DNA of 64,000 bases, taken from NCBI GenBank assembly GCA_013823855.1, contig PNMW01000079.1, positions 1-64,000 of the forward strand, given 5' to 3'. Position 1 is the first letter of the stretch. The number at the start of each line of letters is the position of its first letter. Under the pieces are notes generated by a model. The model saw only the letters and a list, made by a program, of their open reading frames with translations, was not told the origin of the DNA and ran no database searches. Positions 25,784 to 35,700 of this stretch are shown here, piece after piece. Position numbers and translations under genes: made by a program. The DNA is from Lysobacteraceae bacterium. Its GTDB lineage: Bacteria > Pseudomonadota > Gammaproteobacteria > Nevskiales > Nevskiaceae.

Positions 25784-28090
25784 CTGAAACGTCTACGCAA
25801 CACGGCACGCGGAGCGCTGCTGAGTCTGATCGCGATCCTCGTCGCCTCGCCGGCCGCGTGGGCTTTCGAGCCGTTCGTCATCAAGCAGGTGCGTGCCGAA
25901 GGCTTGCAGCGCCTCGAACTGGGCACGGTGCTGACCTACTTCCCGCTGTCGGTCGGCGACGAGATGACCGAGACCGCGTCGCGGACGGCGATCCGCAGCC
26001 TGTACAGCTCGGGCCTGTTTCTGGATGTGCAACTGGCGCGCGACGGCGACGACCTGGTCATCAAGGTCCAGGAACGCCCGGCCATCGCCACCTTCAAGCT
26101 CGAAGGCAACGACAAGGTCGGTGGCGATGATCTCAACAAGTCGCTGAAGGAAGCCGGCCTCGCCGAAGGCGAGCTGTTCAAGCGCGCGCTGCTCGACTCG
26201 GTCGAACAGGAACTGCGCCGCCAGTACTACGCCAACGGCTACTACGACGTCGCCATCGAGGCCAAGGTCACCGAGCTGCCCAACAACCGCGTCGACATCA
26301 ACATCAAGGTCACCGAAGGCAAGGTCACCAAGATCAAGGAAATCAACATCATCGGGAACAAGGCCTTCCCGAAGGATGTGCTGCTTTCGCAGCTCAAGCT
26401 GGAGAAGACCAACTGGATGCCGTTCCAGAAGACCGACCGCTACTCCAAGCAGCAGCTCGGTGGTGATCTCGAAGGGCTCAGCTCGTTCTACCAGGACCGC
26501 GGCTACCTGCAGTTCAACGTGTCGTCGGTGCAGGTGGCGCTGTCGCCGGACAAGCAGGACATCTACATCACCATGGCGGTCGATGAAGGTGCCGTCTACA
26601 AGGTGTCGAGCCATCGCTTTTCCGGCGAGATCGTGCTCAACGAGAAATTCCTCGACGCGCTGACCTCGACCAAGACCGGCTCGACGTTCTCGCGCAAGGA
26701 AGCCACCGAGACCGGCACCCGCATCGAAGGCGCGCTGTCCGACATCGGCTATGCGTTCGCCAAGGTCACGCCGCTGCCGGAAGTCGACGAGCCGAAGCGC
26801 GAAGTCGCGCTGAACTACTTCATCGAGCCCGGCAAGCGCGCCTACATCCGGCGCATCAATTTCCAGGGCCACACCGGCACCAACGACGAAACCTTGCGTC
26901 GCGAGATGCGCCAGCTCGAAGCCGCGCCGTTCTCGAAGACCGCCGTCGAGCGTTCGCGCGTGCGTCTGGCCCGTCTGCCGTTCATCGAGGAAGCGGAGGT
27001 CGAGACCCGGCCGGTGCCCGGCACCGACGACCTCGTCGACATCGAGTTCAAGGTCAAGGAGCGGGCCCCGGGCTCGATCCAGTTCGGCGTCGGCTTCTCC
27101 GGCGCCCAGGGCTTCCTGATCAACGCCAGCATCACCAACACCAACTTCCTCGGCACCGGCAACCGGGTCCAGCTTGCCGCCGATACCAGCAGTTTCAACC
27201 GCTCGGTGTCGGTCAGCCTGACCGATCCCTATTTCACCCAGGACGGCATCAGCCAGACGGTGTCGGCGTTTTTCCGCAAGTCGCAGTCGGTGATCCGCTT
27301 CTCCTCGGGTTTCGACACCAACGTCGTCGGCGGCGATCTGACCTACGGCATTCCGCTGTCGGAATTCACCTCGCTGCGTCTCGGCGGCGGCGTCAGCCAG
27401 ACGGCAGTCAAGACCTTCCCGGGCGCGTCGAGCAACGAAATCCTCGATTTCGTGATCCGCAACGGCACCTCGTTCACCGAGTTCGAGCTGCGCACCGGTA
27501 TCGCCCGCGACACCCGCAACCGCACGTTCTTCGCCACCGCCGGCGCCCTGTCGCGTTTCAATCTCGACATCTCGGTGCCGCTCAGCGATCTGACCTTCTA
27601 CAACGCCAGCCTGTCGCACGAGCAGTACATCCAGCTGCCGTTCAAGTTCTTCACCCGCCACAGCGCGACGGTCGGCTACGTCGATGGCTACGGCAAGAAG
27701 AACGACGTGCCGCCGTACGAGCTGTACTTCGCCGGTGGCGCCAACACCGTGCGCGGCTACCGCGATGGCTCGCTCGGGCCGCGCGACTTCCCGAACAACA
27801 ATCCGTTCGGTGGACGCTTGCGCGCCACCGCGCAGAACGACCTGGTGCTGCCGATCCCGGTGGTCAGCGACAACAAGACGACACGCGCCAGCGTGTTCTT
27901 CGACATCGGCAACGTCTACGAGAAGCCGGGCGATTTCCGGGTCTCGAACCTGCGCCAGGCCTACGGCCTGAGCTTCAGTTTCTTCACGCCGATTCTCGGC
28001 CTGCTGAGCCTCAGCTACGCCTTCCCGTTGAACGATCAGGTCGGCGATTTCACCGACGCCTTCCAGATCAACTTCGGTACCGGCTTCTGA
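25784..28090 (+). CDS. bamA: Outer membrane protein assembly factor BamA (apparent CTG start)
   Basis: BamA inserts beta-barrel proteins into the outer membrane. Five POTRA domains (about residues 25-425) precede a 16-strand barrel with the conserved loop motif VRGYRDGSLGPRD, and the chain ends in Phe as expected for a beta-signal. The first ATG in frame (25889) would remove the signal peptide and part of POTRA1. Reading upstream gives KRLRNTARGALLSLIAILVA then SPAAWA-FEPF, a normal signal peptide, beginning at a CTG (25784) with GAGGGG seven bases upstream. No ATG, GTG or TTG in that frame lies between it and the rseP stop. With CTG the protein is 768 residues. Confidence 0.95.
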   Translation: MKRLRNTARGALLSLIAILVASPAAWAFEPFVIKQVRAEGLQRLELGTVLTYFPLSVGDEMTETASRTAIRSLYSSGLFLDVQLARDGDDLVIKVQERPAIATFKLEGNDKVGGDDLNKSLKEAGLAEGELFKRALLDSVEQELRRQYYANGYYDVAIEAKVTELPNNRVDINIKVTEGKVTKIKEINIIGNKAFPKDVLLSQLKLEKTNWMPFQKTDRYSKQQLGGDLEGLSSFYQDRGYLQFNVSSVQVALSPDKQDIYITMAVDEGAVYKVSSHRFSGEIVLNEKFLDALTSTKTGSTFSRKEATETGTRIEGALSDIGYAFAKVTPLPEVDEPKREVALNYFIEPGKRAYIRRINFQGHTGTNDETLRREMRQLEAAPFSKTAVERSRVRLARLPFIEEAEVETRPVPGTDDLVDIEFKVKERAPGSIQFGVGFSGAQGFLINASITNTNFLGTGNRVQLAADTSSFNRSVSVSLTDPYFTQDGISQTVSAFFRKSQSVIRFSSGFDTNVVGGDLTYGIPLSEFTSLRLGGGVSQTAVKTFPGASSNEILDFVIRNGTSFTEFELRTGIARDTRNRTFFATAGALSRFNLDISVPLSDLTFYNASLSHEQYIQLPFKFFTRHSATVGYVDGYGKKNDVPPYELYFAGGANTVRGYRDGSLGPRDFPNNNPFGGRLRATAQNDLVLPIPVVSDNKTTRASVFFDIGNVYEKPGDFRVSNLRQAYGLSFSFFTPILGLLSLSYAFPLNDQVGDFTDAFQINFGTGF

Positions 28091-28150
28091 AGCGTCTGCA
28101 CGCCGCCGCCCTTTCTTGCAGCACCCTGTGAAACCCAACGAGAGACCAAC

Positions 28151-28666
28151 ATGATTCAGTCCCGCATCCTTGCCGCCATCGCCACTTGCGCCACGCTGGC
28201 GCTGTTCGCCGCTCCGACGGTGGCGCAGGCGCAATCGAAGGTTGCCGCCATCCGTTTCGACGATGCCGTGCGCGCGTCGCCGCAATACAAGCAGGCCGAC
28301 GCCAAGATGACCGCCGAGTTCTCGAAGCGGAAGAGCGATCTCGAAGCGCAGTCGAAGCAGTTCGAGTCCGACGTCGAGAAGTTCAAGCGCGACCGGGTGA
28401 CGATCAGCCCGGACGCCCAGGCGAAGACCGAAAAGGACCTCGCCGCGCGCCAGGTCGACCTGACCCAGGCCGGTCGCAAGTTCCAGGAAGATGCCCAGAC
28501 CCGTCAGCGCGAGCTGACCAACGACGTGGTCGGCAAGGTCCGTGACGCCGTGGTCGCCGTCGCCAAGGAAAAGGGCTACGACATGGTGATCGCCGATCCG
28601 GTCTATTCGACGACCACGCTCGACATCACCGACGACGTGGTCAAGAAACTCGGCGGCACGAAGTAA
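28151..28666 (+). CDS. skp: Periplasmic chaperone Skp/OmpH
   Basis: Skp is a trimeric periplasmic chaperone that shields unfolded outer-membrane proteins on their way to BamA. The 171-residue product has a signal peptide ending PTVAQAQ (about residue 27), a short beta segment KVAAIRFDDAV, then a long charged helical hairpin (about residues 45-130), and a final KEKGYDMVIADPVYSTTTLD typical of the OmpH family. It lies between bamA and lpxD, the conserved place for skp. Confidence 0.93.
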   Translation: MIQSRILAAIATCATLALFAAPTVAQAQSKVAAIRFDDAVRASPQYKQADAKMTAEFSKRKSDLEAQSKQFESDVEKFKRDRVTISPDAQAKTEKDLAARQVDLTQAGRKFQEDAQTRQRELTNDVVGKVRDAVVAVAKEKGYDMVIADPVYSTTTLDITDDVVKKLGGTK

Positions 28667-28679
28667 GCGCGCGGCAGAT

Positions 28680-29753
28680 ATGTCGGCAGCACGGCCCTTG
28701 CTGACGCTCGGCGCGATCGCCGAGCGTCACGGGCTCGACCTGCGGGGCGACCCATCGATCCTGATCGAAGGGGTCTGCTCGCTATCCCCGGGCGTGCCGG
28801 GCCGCCTCGGCTTCTGTGGCGACCCCAAGCTGCTGCATCAGCTCGCCGGCTCGAAGGCAGCGGCGGTGATCGTCGCCGCCCGCAATGCCGGCGGCTTCGC
28901 CGGCAACCTCCTGATCGCCGCCGATCCGGCGCTGGCCTTCGTCGGCATCGCCCGGGAATTCGATCGTGCCGAGGAGTTCCCGGAAGGGCAGCATCCCTCG
29001 GCCGCCGTCGACCCGACGGCGCGGATCGGTGCCGGCTGCGGCATCGGCCCCGGTGCCGTCGTCGAGGCCGATGTGGTGCTCGGCGCCGGCAGCTACATCG
29101 GCCCGAACTCGGTGCTGCGCCGCGGTGCCTCGATCGGCGCCGGCTCCCGGCTGGAAGCGAACGTCTACGTCGGCCCGGATTCGGTGATCGGCGCGCGCGC
29201 GCGCCTGCTGCCGGGGGCGGTCATCGGCGGCCGCGGCTTCGGCCTGGCGCGCAGCAAGTCCGGCTGGGTCGAGGTGCCGCAGCTTGGCCGGGTGGTGATC
29301 GGCGACGACGTCGAAGTCGGTGCCAACACCACCATCGATCGCGGTGCGCTCGATGACACGGTCATCGAGGACGGCGTCAAGCTCGACAACCAGATCCAGA
29401 TCGCGCACAACTGCCGGATCGGCGCCGGTACGGCGATCGCGGCCTGCGTCGGCATTGCCGGCTCGACCACGATCGGCCGCAACTGCATGATCGGGGGCGC
29501 CTCGGTGATCGGCGGCCATATCGAGATCGCCGACAACGTGCTGCTGTACGGCTACGCGATGGTCACCAAGTCGATTCCGGTATCCGGCCAGTACGGCTCG
29601 GGCATTCCCGCCCAGCCGGCGCGCGACTGGCGGCGCGAGGTGGCGCGGATCCGGCGTCTGCCGAAGATCGACGAGCGGCTCGCGGCGATTGAACAACTGC
29701 TGAAAATGAATCCGTCAACGGGAGACGAGAACGGTGAGCAAGGCGATCTTTGA
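28680..29753 (+). CDS. lpxD: UDP-3-O-(3-hydroxyacyl)glucosamine N-acyltransferase
   Basis: LpxD adds the second 3-hydroxyacyl chain in lipid A synthesis, using acyl-ACP. The 357-residue product has an N-terminal uridine-binding domain (to about residue 100), then hexapeptide repeats (ARIGAGCGIGPGAVVEADVV, GSYIGPNSVLRRGASIGAG) and the catalytic stretch LDNQIQIAHNCRIGAGTAIA with its histidine, followed by CVGIAGSTTIGRNCMIGG. The C-terminal helix extends past residue 310. fabZ starts inside its last 20 bases. Confidence 0.97.
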   Translation: MSAARPLLTLGAIAERHGLDLRGDPSILIEGVCSLSPGVPGRLGFCGDPKLLHQLAGSKAAAVIVAARNAGGFAGNLLIAADPALAFVGIAREFDRAEEFPEGQHPSAAVDPTARIGAGCGIGPGAVVEADVVLGAGSYIGPNSVLRRGASIGAGSRLEANVYVGPDSVIGARARLLPGAVIGGRGFGLARSKSGWVEVPQLGRVVIGDDVEVGANTTIDRGALDDTVIEDGVKLDNQIQIAHNCRIGAGTAIAACVGIAGSTTIGRNCMIGGASVIGGHIEIADNVLLYGYAMVTKSIPVSGQYGSGIPAQPARDWRREVARIRRLPKIDERLAAIEQLLKMNPSTGDENGEQGDL

Positions 29754-30219
29754 CATTCGCGACATCATGGCGATGCTGCCGCATCGCCAGCCCTTCCTGC
29801 TGGTCGACAAGATCATCGAGCACGATCCGGGCAAGTCCCTGGTGGCGATCAAGAACGTCACCTACAACGAGCCGTTCTTCCTCGGCCATTTCCCGACCGT
29901 GCCGACCATGCCGGGCGTGCTGATCATCGAAGCGCTCGCGCAGGCCTGCGGCCTGCTGACGGCGATCGAGACCGGCATCAAGCCGGATTCCGGGATGATC
30001 TTCTACTTCGCCGGCATCGAGGACGCCCGCTTCAAGCGCATCGTCGAGCCGGGCGACCAGCTGCGCTTCGAGGTCAGCCTCGACAAGGTCAAGCGCAACC
30101 TGCGCCGCTTCAAGGCGCGGGCGACCGTCGACGGCGAACTGGCCTGTGAAGCGACCCTGATGTGCGTGCTCAAGGACGCCTCGCGTCCAGGGCCGGCCGA
30201 CGCGGAACCGGCGGCCTGA
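29734..30219 (+). CDS. fabZ: 3-hydroxyacyl-ACP dehydratase FabZ
   Basis: FabZ dehydrates 3-hydroxyacyl-ACP in fatty acid synthesis and competes with lipid A synthesis for the same substrate. The 161-residue product has IMAMLPHRQPFLLVDKI and the active-site block LGHFPTVPTMPGVLIIEALA with His52 and Glu66. The GTG start at 29734 overlaps lpxD by 20 bases and follows GGGAGACGA. Its product length is slightly above the usual 145-150 because of an Ala/Pro tail. Confidence 0.97.
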   Translation: MSKAIFDIRDIMAMLPHRQPFLLVDKIIEHDPGKSLVAIKNVTYNEPFFLGHFPTVPTMPGVLIIEALAQACGLLTAIETGIKPDSGMIFYFAGIEDARFKRIVEPGDQLRFEVSLDKVKRNLRRFKARATVDGELACEATLMCVLKDASRPGPADAEPAA

Positions 30220-30227
30220 ACGCTGCG

Positions 30228-31016
30228 ATGAGCGCGCCCCTGATCCACCCGACGGCGATCATCGACGCCGGCGCCCGGCTGCACCCGACGGTGTCGGTCG
30301 GCGCGTATTCGATCATCGGCCCGGACGTCGAGATCGGCGAGGGCACCACGGTCGGCCCGCATGTGGTGCTGAAAGGTCCGATGCGGATCGGACGCGGCAA
30401 CACCATCTTCCAGTTCGCCAGCCTCGGCGAGATCAGCCAGGACAAGACCGCGAAGGTCGACGACGCCACGCGGGTCGAGATCGGCGACGGCAATACCATC
30501 CGCGAGTACGTCACCATCCAGCGCGGCACCCTGAAGACAGCCGACGGCCTGACCCGGGTCGGCGATCGCAACTGGATCATGGCCAACGTCCACATCGCCC
30601 ACGACTGCATCGTCGGCAGCGACAACATCCTGGCCAACGGCACCACGCTCGCGGGCCATGTGACCATCGAGGATTGGACCGGCCTCGGCGGCTACACGCT
30701 GGTGCACCAGTACTGCCGGATCGGCGGCCACGCGTTCACCGGTGGCGGCAGCGTCATCCTCAAGGACGTGCCGCCGTTCATGATGATCGAAGGCCAGCCG
30801 GCCAAGGCCCGCGGCATCAACAGCGAAGGCCTGAAGCGGCGCGGCTTCACGCCTGAGGAGATCGGCGCGGTGAAGGACGCCTACAAGCTGATCTACATGT
30901 CGGAGATGCTGATGGCCGACGTCAAGCTGAAGCTGGCCGAGATGGCGATCGGGTCGCCGCATTGCGCGCGCCTGCTGGCGTTCATCGAAAGCTCGACGCG
31001 GTCGATCGTCCGCTGA
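30228..31016 (+). CDS. lpxA: UDP-N-acetylglucosamine acyltransferase
   Basis: LpxA catalyses the first step of lipid A synthesis, O-acylation of UDP-GlcNAc. ATG 30228 gives 262 residues, exactly family length: IHPTAIIDAGARLHPTVSVG, hexapeptide helix turns, REYVTIQRGT, then the catalytic His in NVHIAHDCIVGSDNILAN and GLGGYTLVHQYCRIGGHAFT. The helical C-terminal domain includes RRGFTPEEIGAVKDAYKLIY. It begins 8 bases after fabZ; frames open upstream overlap fabZ and are not part of the gene. Confidence 0.97.
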   Translation: MSAPLIHPTAIIDAGARLHPTVSVGAYSIIGPDVEIGEGTTVGPHVVLKGPMRIGRGNTIFQFASLGEISQDKTAKVDDATRVEIGDGNTIREYVTIQRGTLKTADGLTRVGDRNWIMANVHIAHDCIVGSDNILANGTTLAGHVTIEDWTGLGGYTLVHQYCRIGGHAFTGGGSVILKDVPPFMMIEGQPAKARGINSEGLKRRGFTPEEIGAVKDAYKLIYMSEMLMADVKLKLAEMAIGSPHCARLLAFIESSTRSIVR

Positions 31017-31041
31017 GCCGCGTACCGGCCCGGGATCGCCC

Positions 31042-32184
31042 ATGCACATCGCGCTGATCGCCGGTGAAGCCTCCGGCGACCTGCTCGGCGGCGCGCTGAT
31101 CCCGGCGCTGCGGGCGCGCTTCCCGGATGTCCGGTTCAGCGGTGTCACCGGTCCCCGGATGCGGGCTGCCGGCTGCGAATCGCTGGCCAGCATTGATCGC
31201 CTGTCGGTGATGGGCATCGCCGAAGTGCTGCCGAAGCTGCCGGACCTGTTCCGGCTGCGCGCCGAACTGGTCGCATGGCTGTCGGCCGAGCGGCCGGACG
31301 TGGTGATCGGCATCGATGCGCCGGATTTCAATCTCGGCCTCGAACGGCGGCTCCGTGGCCGTGGCCTGAAGACCGTGCATCTGGTCAGCCCGACGATCTG
31401 GGCCTGGCGCCAGGGTCGGGTCAGGACCATCGCGAAATCGGCCGATCTGGTGCTGTGCCTGTTCCCGTTCGAGCCGGCCTTCTACGCCGGCCACGGCGTG
31501 CGCGCCGAGTACGTCGGCCATCCGCTCGCCGAGGAACTGGCCGATCCGGTCGGACAGCCGGAGGCACGTCGCGCGCTGGGTCTGCCGGTCGACGGGCCCT
31601 GCCTGGCGGTGCTGCCGGGCAGTCGAGGTGGTGAACTGAAGCAGCTGGCGGTGCCGTTCGCCCAGGCGGCGGCACGGCTGGCGTCGATCACGCCGGGGCT
31701 GTCGGTGGTCACGCCGATCGCCAAGCCGAGCCTGCGGCCGATCATGGAGCGGGCGGTCGCCGGGCACGCGCCGGGGCTGAACTGGATCCTGGTCGACGGT
31801 CATTCCCGCGCGGCGATGCGCGCCGCCGATGTCGTGCTGCTGGCCTCGGGCACGGCCACGCTCGAATGCCTGCTGCTCGATCGGCCGATGGTGGTCGGCT
31901 ACCGGATGTCGGCGTTCACGGCCTTCCTGCTCGATACCTTGGGGATGCTGAAGATCCGCCACGTCAGCCTGCCGAACCTGCTGAGTGCCGAGCCGGTGGT
32001 ACCGGAACTGCTGCAGCAGCATCTGCGGCCGGCGGCGCTGGCCGATGCGCTGGCGCAGCTGCTCGCCGATCCGGCCGCACGCGAACGCCAGCGGTCGCAG
32101 TTCGCGCCGGTCCGTGCCGAACTGCGTCGCAATGCCGCGCAGGCGTCGGCGGCGGCGATCGCCGAGCTGATTACCGGCCGATGA
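31042..32184 (+). CDS. lpxB: Lipid A disaccharide synthase
   Basis: LpxB joins UDP-2,3-diacylglucosamine and lipid X to make the lipid A disaccharide at the inner membrane. The 380-residue product has the GT-B type start IALIAGEASGDLLGGALIPA, VIGIDAPDFNLGLERRLR, the hallmark HLVSPTIWAWRQGRVRTI, LCLFPFEPAFY and VGHPLAE, then in the second half LPGSRGGELKQL and LASGTATLECLLLDRPMVVG. It overlaps rnhB by four bases (ATGA). Confidence 0.97.
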   Translation: MHIALIAGEASGDLLGGALIPALRARFPDVRFSGVTGPRMRAAGCESLASIDRLSVMGIAEVLPKLPDLFRLRAELVAWLSAERPDVVIGIDAPDFNLGLERRLRGRGLKTVHLVSPTIWAWRQGRVRTIAKSADLVLCLFPFEPAFYAGHGVRAEYVGHPLAEELADPVGQPEARRALGLPVDGPCLAVLPGSRGGELKQLAVPFAQAAARLASITPGLSVVTPIAKPSLRPIMERAVAGHAPGLNWILVDGHSRAAMRAADVVLLASGTATLECLLLDRPMVVGYRMSAFTAFLLDTLGMLKIRHVSLPNLLSAEPVVPELLQQHLRPAALADALAQLLADPAARERQRSQFAPVRAELRRNAAQASAAAIAELITGR

Positions 32185-32750
32185 GGATCGCCGGCATCGA
32201 TGAAGTCGGCCGCGGCTGTCTGGCCGGGCCGGTCTACGCCGCCGCCGTGGTGCTGCCGGCCGAGCACGGCCTGATCGGCCTGAAGGATTCCAAGGCGCTG
32301 TCGGCGCGCCAGCGCGAGCGGCTGGTGCCGCGGATCGAAGCGGTGGCGCTGGACTGGGCGATCGGCATCGCCACACCTGAGGAAATCGACGCGATCAACA
32401 TCCTGCAGGCGACCTTTCTGGCCATGCGCCGAGCCGTCGAGGCGCTGCAGGCCGTGCCCGATCTCTGCCTCATCGATGGCAGCCAGGCGCCGAAACTGCC
32501 CGTGCCGATCCGCATGGTGATCGGTGGCGATCGTTCGGAAGACGCGATCATGGCCGCGGCGATCATCGCCAAGGTCGCCCGCGATGCCGAGCTGGACCGG
32601 CTCGACGCGCAGTTCCCCGGCTACGGGCTGGCGAGGCACAAGGGCTATGGTACGCCGGTGCATCTGAAAGCCTTGCGCGAACAAGGGGCTAGCCGCATTC
32701 ACCGGCTGAGCTTCGGGCCCTGCGCCGAAGCGGCGGGGCGCGCTCGCTAG
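32181..32750 (+). CDS. rnhB: Ribonuclease HII
   Basis: RNase HII cuts 5' of single ribonucleotides embedded in DNA. The 189-residue product starts MRIAGIDEVGRGCLAGPVYA, with the catalytic DEVGRG motif, KDSKALSARQRERL, the third acidic region near LIDGSQAP, and AIIAKVARDAELDRLDAQFP then GYGLARHKGYGTPVH. Size matches the family. Its TAG stop is the first half of the TAGAAT hexamer proposed as the dnaE -10. Confidence 0.97.
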   Translation: MRIAGIDEVGRGCLAGPVYAAAVVLPAEHGLIGLKDSKALSARQRERLVPRIEAVALDWAIGIATPEEIDAINILQATFLAMRRAVEALQAVPDLCLIDGSQAPKLPVPIRMVIGGDRSEDAIMAAAIIAKVARDAELDRLDAQFPGYGLARHKGYGTPVHLKALREQGASRIHRLSFGPCAEAAGRAR

Positions 32751-32753
32751 AAT
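32748..32753 (+). promoter_or_regulatory. Possible -10 element TAGAAT ahead of dnaE, overlapping rnhB stop
   Basis: TAGAAT followed by CCGGG; its first three bases are the rnhB stop. The same string TAGAATCCGGG occurs before eno. No convincing -35 is present. If active, transcription would start around 32760, only about 8 bases before ATG 32768, which would favour ATG 32801 as the dnaE start. Confidence 0.35.
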
Positions 32754-32767
32754 CCGGGAACGGCGAC

Positions 32768-35700
32768 ATGCCTGTCCCCGTTCACAGCACTCCGGTTCCG
32801 ATGTTCGTCCACCTTCACCTGCACACCGAATTCTCGCTGGTCGACAGCCTGATTCGCGTCGAGCCGCCGGCGCGCAAGAGCGCGGGCGCCAACGTGCAGA
32901 CCCTGACCGGCTTCGCCGCCGGGCTCGGCCTGCCGGCGGTCGCCGTCACCGATCAGGACAACCTGTTCGCGATGGTGAAGTTCTACAAGCTGGCCGAAGC
33001 GGCCGGCGTCAAGCCGATCATCGGCGCCGATGTCTCGCTGCAAGAGCACGGCGATGCCGAAGGCGCGGAAAGCCTGACCCTGCTGGTCCAGAACGCCACC
33101 GGCTATCGCAATCTGACCCGGCTGGTGTCGCGCGCCTACAGCGAAGGGCAGTCACGGGGCCGGCCGCGGATCCAGCGCAGCTGGCTGGCCGAGGCCAGCG
33201 ACGGCCTGATCGCGCTCAGCGGTCGTGATGGCGAGATCGGCAAGGCGCTGCTGGCCGGCCGGCTCGACCATGCAAGGGCGGTCGCCGGCTGGTGGGCGAC
33301 CCATTTCCCGGATCGTCTGTACCTCGAAATCACCCGCTGCGGCCGGCGCAACGACGAGGATCATCTGGTGGCGGCGATCGGCTTTGCCCGCGAAGTCGGC
33401 CTGCCAGTGGTGGCGACCAACGACGTGCGCTTTCTGGAGCGCGGCGATTACGACGCCCACGAGGCGCGGGTCTGCATCAACCAGGGCCGGGTGATCAACG
33501 ACGAGCGCCGGCCGCGCGACTACACGCCCGAGCAGTACCTGAAGTCGGCCGAGGACATGGCCGCGCTGTTCGCCGATCTGCCGGAGGCGATCGAGAACAG
33601 CCTGCAGATCGCCCGTCGCTGCACCCTGAGCCTGAAGTTCGGCGACAACCATCTGCCCGATTACCCGGTGCCGGAAGGGGTCACCGTCACCGGGCATCTG
33701 CGCAATGAAGCCGAGGCAGGTCTGAAGCGCCGCTTCGAGACCCAGGGCGCGAGCCAGCCGGTCGAGGACTACCAGAAGCGCCTCGACTACGAGCTGGCGA
33801 TCATCGAGCGCATGGGTTTCGGCGGCTACTTCCTGGTGGTGGCCGATTTCATCCGCTGGGGCAAGGGCAATGGCGTGCCGGTCGGACCCGGCCGCGGCTC
33901 CGGCGCCGGCAGCCTGGTGGCCTATGCGATCGGCATCACCGACCTCGATCCGCTGCCCTACAACCTGCTGTTCGAGCGCTTCCTGAACCCGGAGCGCGTG
34001 TCGCTGCCGGACTTCGACGTCGACTTCTGCATCGAGGGCCGCGACCGGGTGATCGCTTATGTGGCCGAAAAGTACGGCCGCGAGCGGGTCAGCCAGATCA
34101 TCACCTACGGTTCGATGGCCGCACGCGCCGTGGTCCGCGATGTCACCCGGGTGATGGGTCACCCGTACGGCATGGGCGACCGGATCGCCAAGCTGATTCC
34201 GGGCGCGCCGGCGTTCAAGGCCGATGCCGAGAAGGCCGGCCGCTCGTCGCTGGAGCACGCGCTGGTCGAGGTGCCGGAGCTGAAGGCCGCCTATGACGCC
34301 GAGGAGGACCTGCGCGAGATCATCGATCTCGGCATGGCGCTCGAAGACCTGACCCGCGGCGTCGGCATCCACGCCGGTGGCGTGGTGATCGCGCCGAAGC
34401 CCTTGACCGAGTACTCGCCGATGTTCTGCGAAGCCGGCGGCGCCGGCCTGCGCACCCAGTTCGACATGAAGGACTGCGAGACCATCGGCCTGGTCAAGTT
34501 CGACTTCCTGGGCCTGCGCACGCTGACCATCATCGAATCGGCGGTGCAGCAGATCAACGCCCGCTATCCGTCGATGAATCTCGACGTGCTGAAGCTGCCG
34601 CTCGACGACAAGGAGGCCTACAAGCTGTACGCCGAGGGCCAGACCACGGCGGTGTTCCAGATGGAATCGCAGGGCATGCAGCGCGCCTCGGTGGACCTGA
34701 AGCCGGACTGCTTCGAGGACATCATCGCGCTGATCTCGCTGTACCGGCCCGGGCCGATGGACCTGATCCCGCAGTACTGCCGGCGCAAGCACGGAGTCGA
34801 GCCGGTCAGCTACCTGCACCCGGACATGGAAGGGGTGCTGAAGCCCACCTACGGCAACTTCGTCTACCAGGAACAGGTGATGCAGATGGCGCAGGTGCTG
34901 GCCGGCTACACGCTGGGCGGCGCCGATCTGCTGCGTCGCGCGATGGGCAAGAAGAAGCCCGAGGAGATGGCCAAGGAGCGCGGCAAGTTCGAGAGCGGCG
35001 CCCAGGCGCGCGGCATCGATCAGGCGACTGCCGCCTCGGTCTTCGACCTGATGGAGAAGTTCGCCGGCTACGGCTTCAACAAGTCGCACGCGGCCGCCTA
35101 CGCGCTGGTGTCGTACCAGACCGCCTGGCTGAAGGCGCATTACCCGGCGCAGTTCATGGCGGCGGTGATGTCGGCGGAAATGAGCCACACCGACACCGTG
35201 GTGGTGATGCTCGAAGAGTGTCGGCGGATGAAGCTGACCGTGCTGCCGCCGGACGTGAATTCCTCCGAGTACCGCTTCACCGTCAACCTGAAGGGCGAGA
35301 TCCTCTACGGCCTCGGTGCCGTGAAAGGTGCCGGCGAGGGGGCGATCGAAGGGATCATTTCGGAGCGGCGGGCGAATGGCCGCTACGCCGACCTGTTCGA
35401 CTTCTGCCGCCGCATCGATACCAGGAAGGCCAATCGCCGGGTGCTCGAAGCACTGATCGGCGCCGGGGCGATGGACGCTTTCCAGCTCAATCGTCCGAGC
35501 CTGATGAAGACCCTGCCGAAGGCGCTGCAGCTGGCCGAGCAGACCGCCGCCAGCGCCGGCGCCGGGATTTCCGACCTGTTCGGTCTCGGCGGTGCCGGTG
35601 ACGCGGCGAGCACGCCGAGTGTCGCCGCCGAGATCGAACCGGACTGGGAAGCCAACGAGCGGCTGGCGATCGAGAAGAAGGTGCTCGGCCTGTACCTGTC

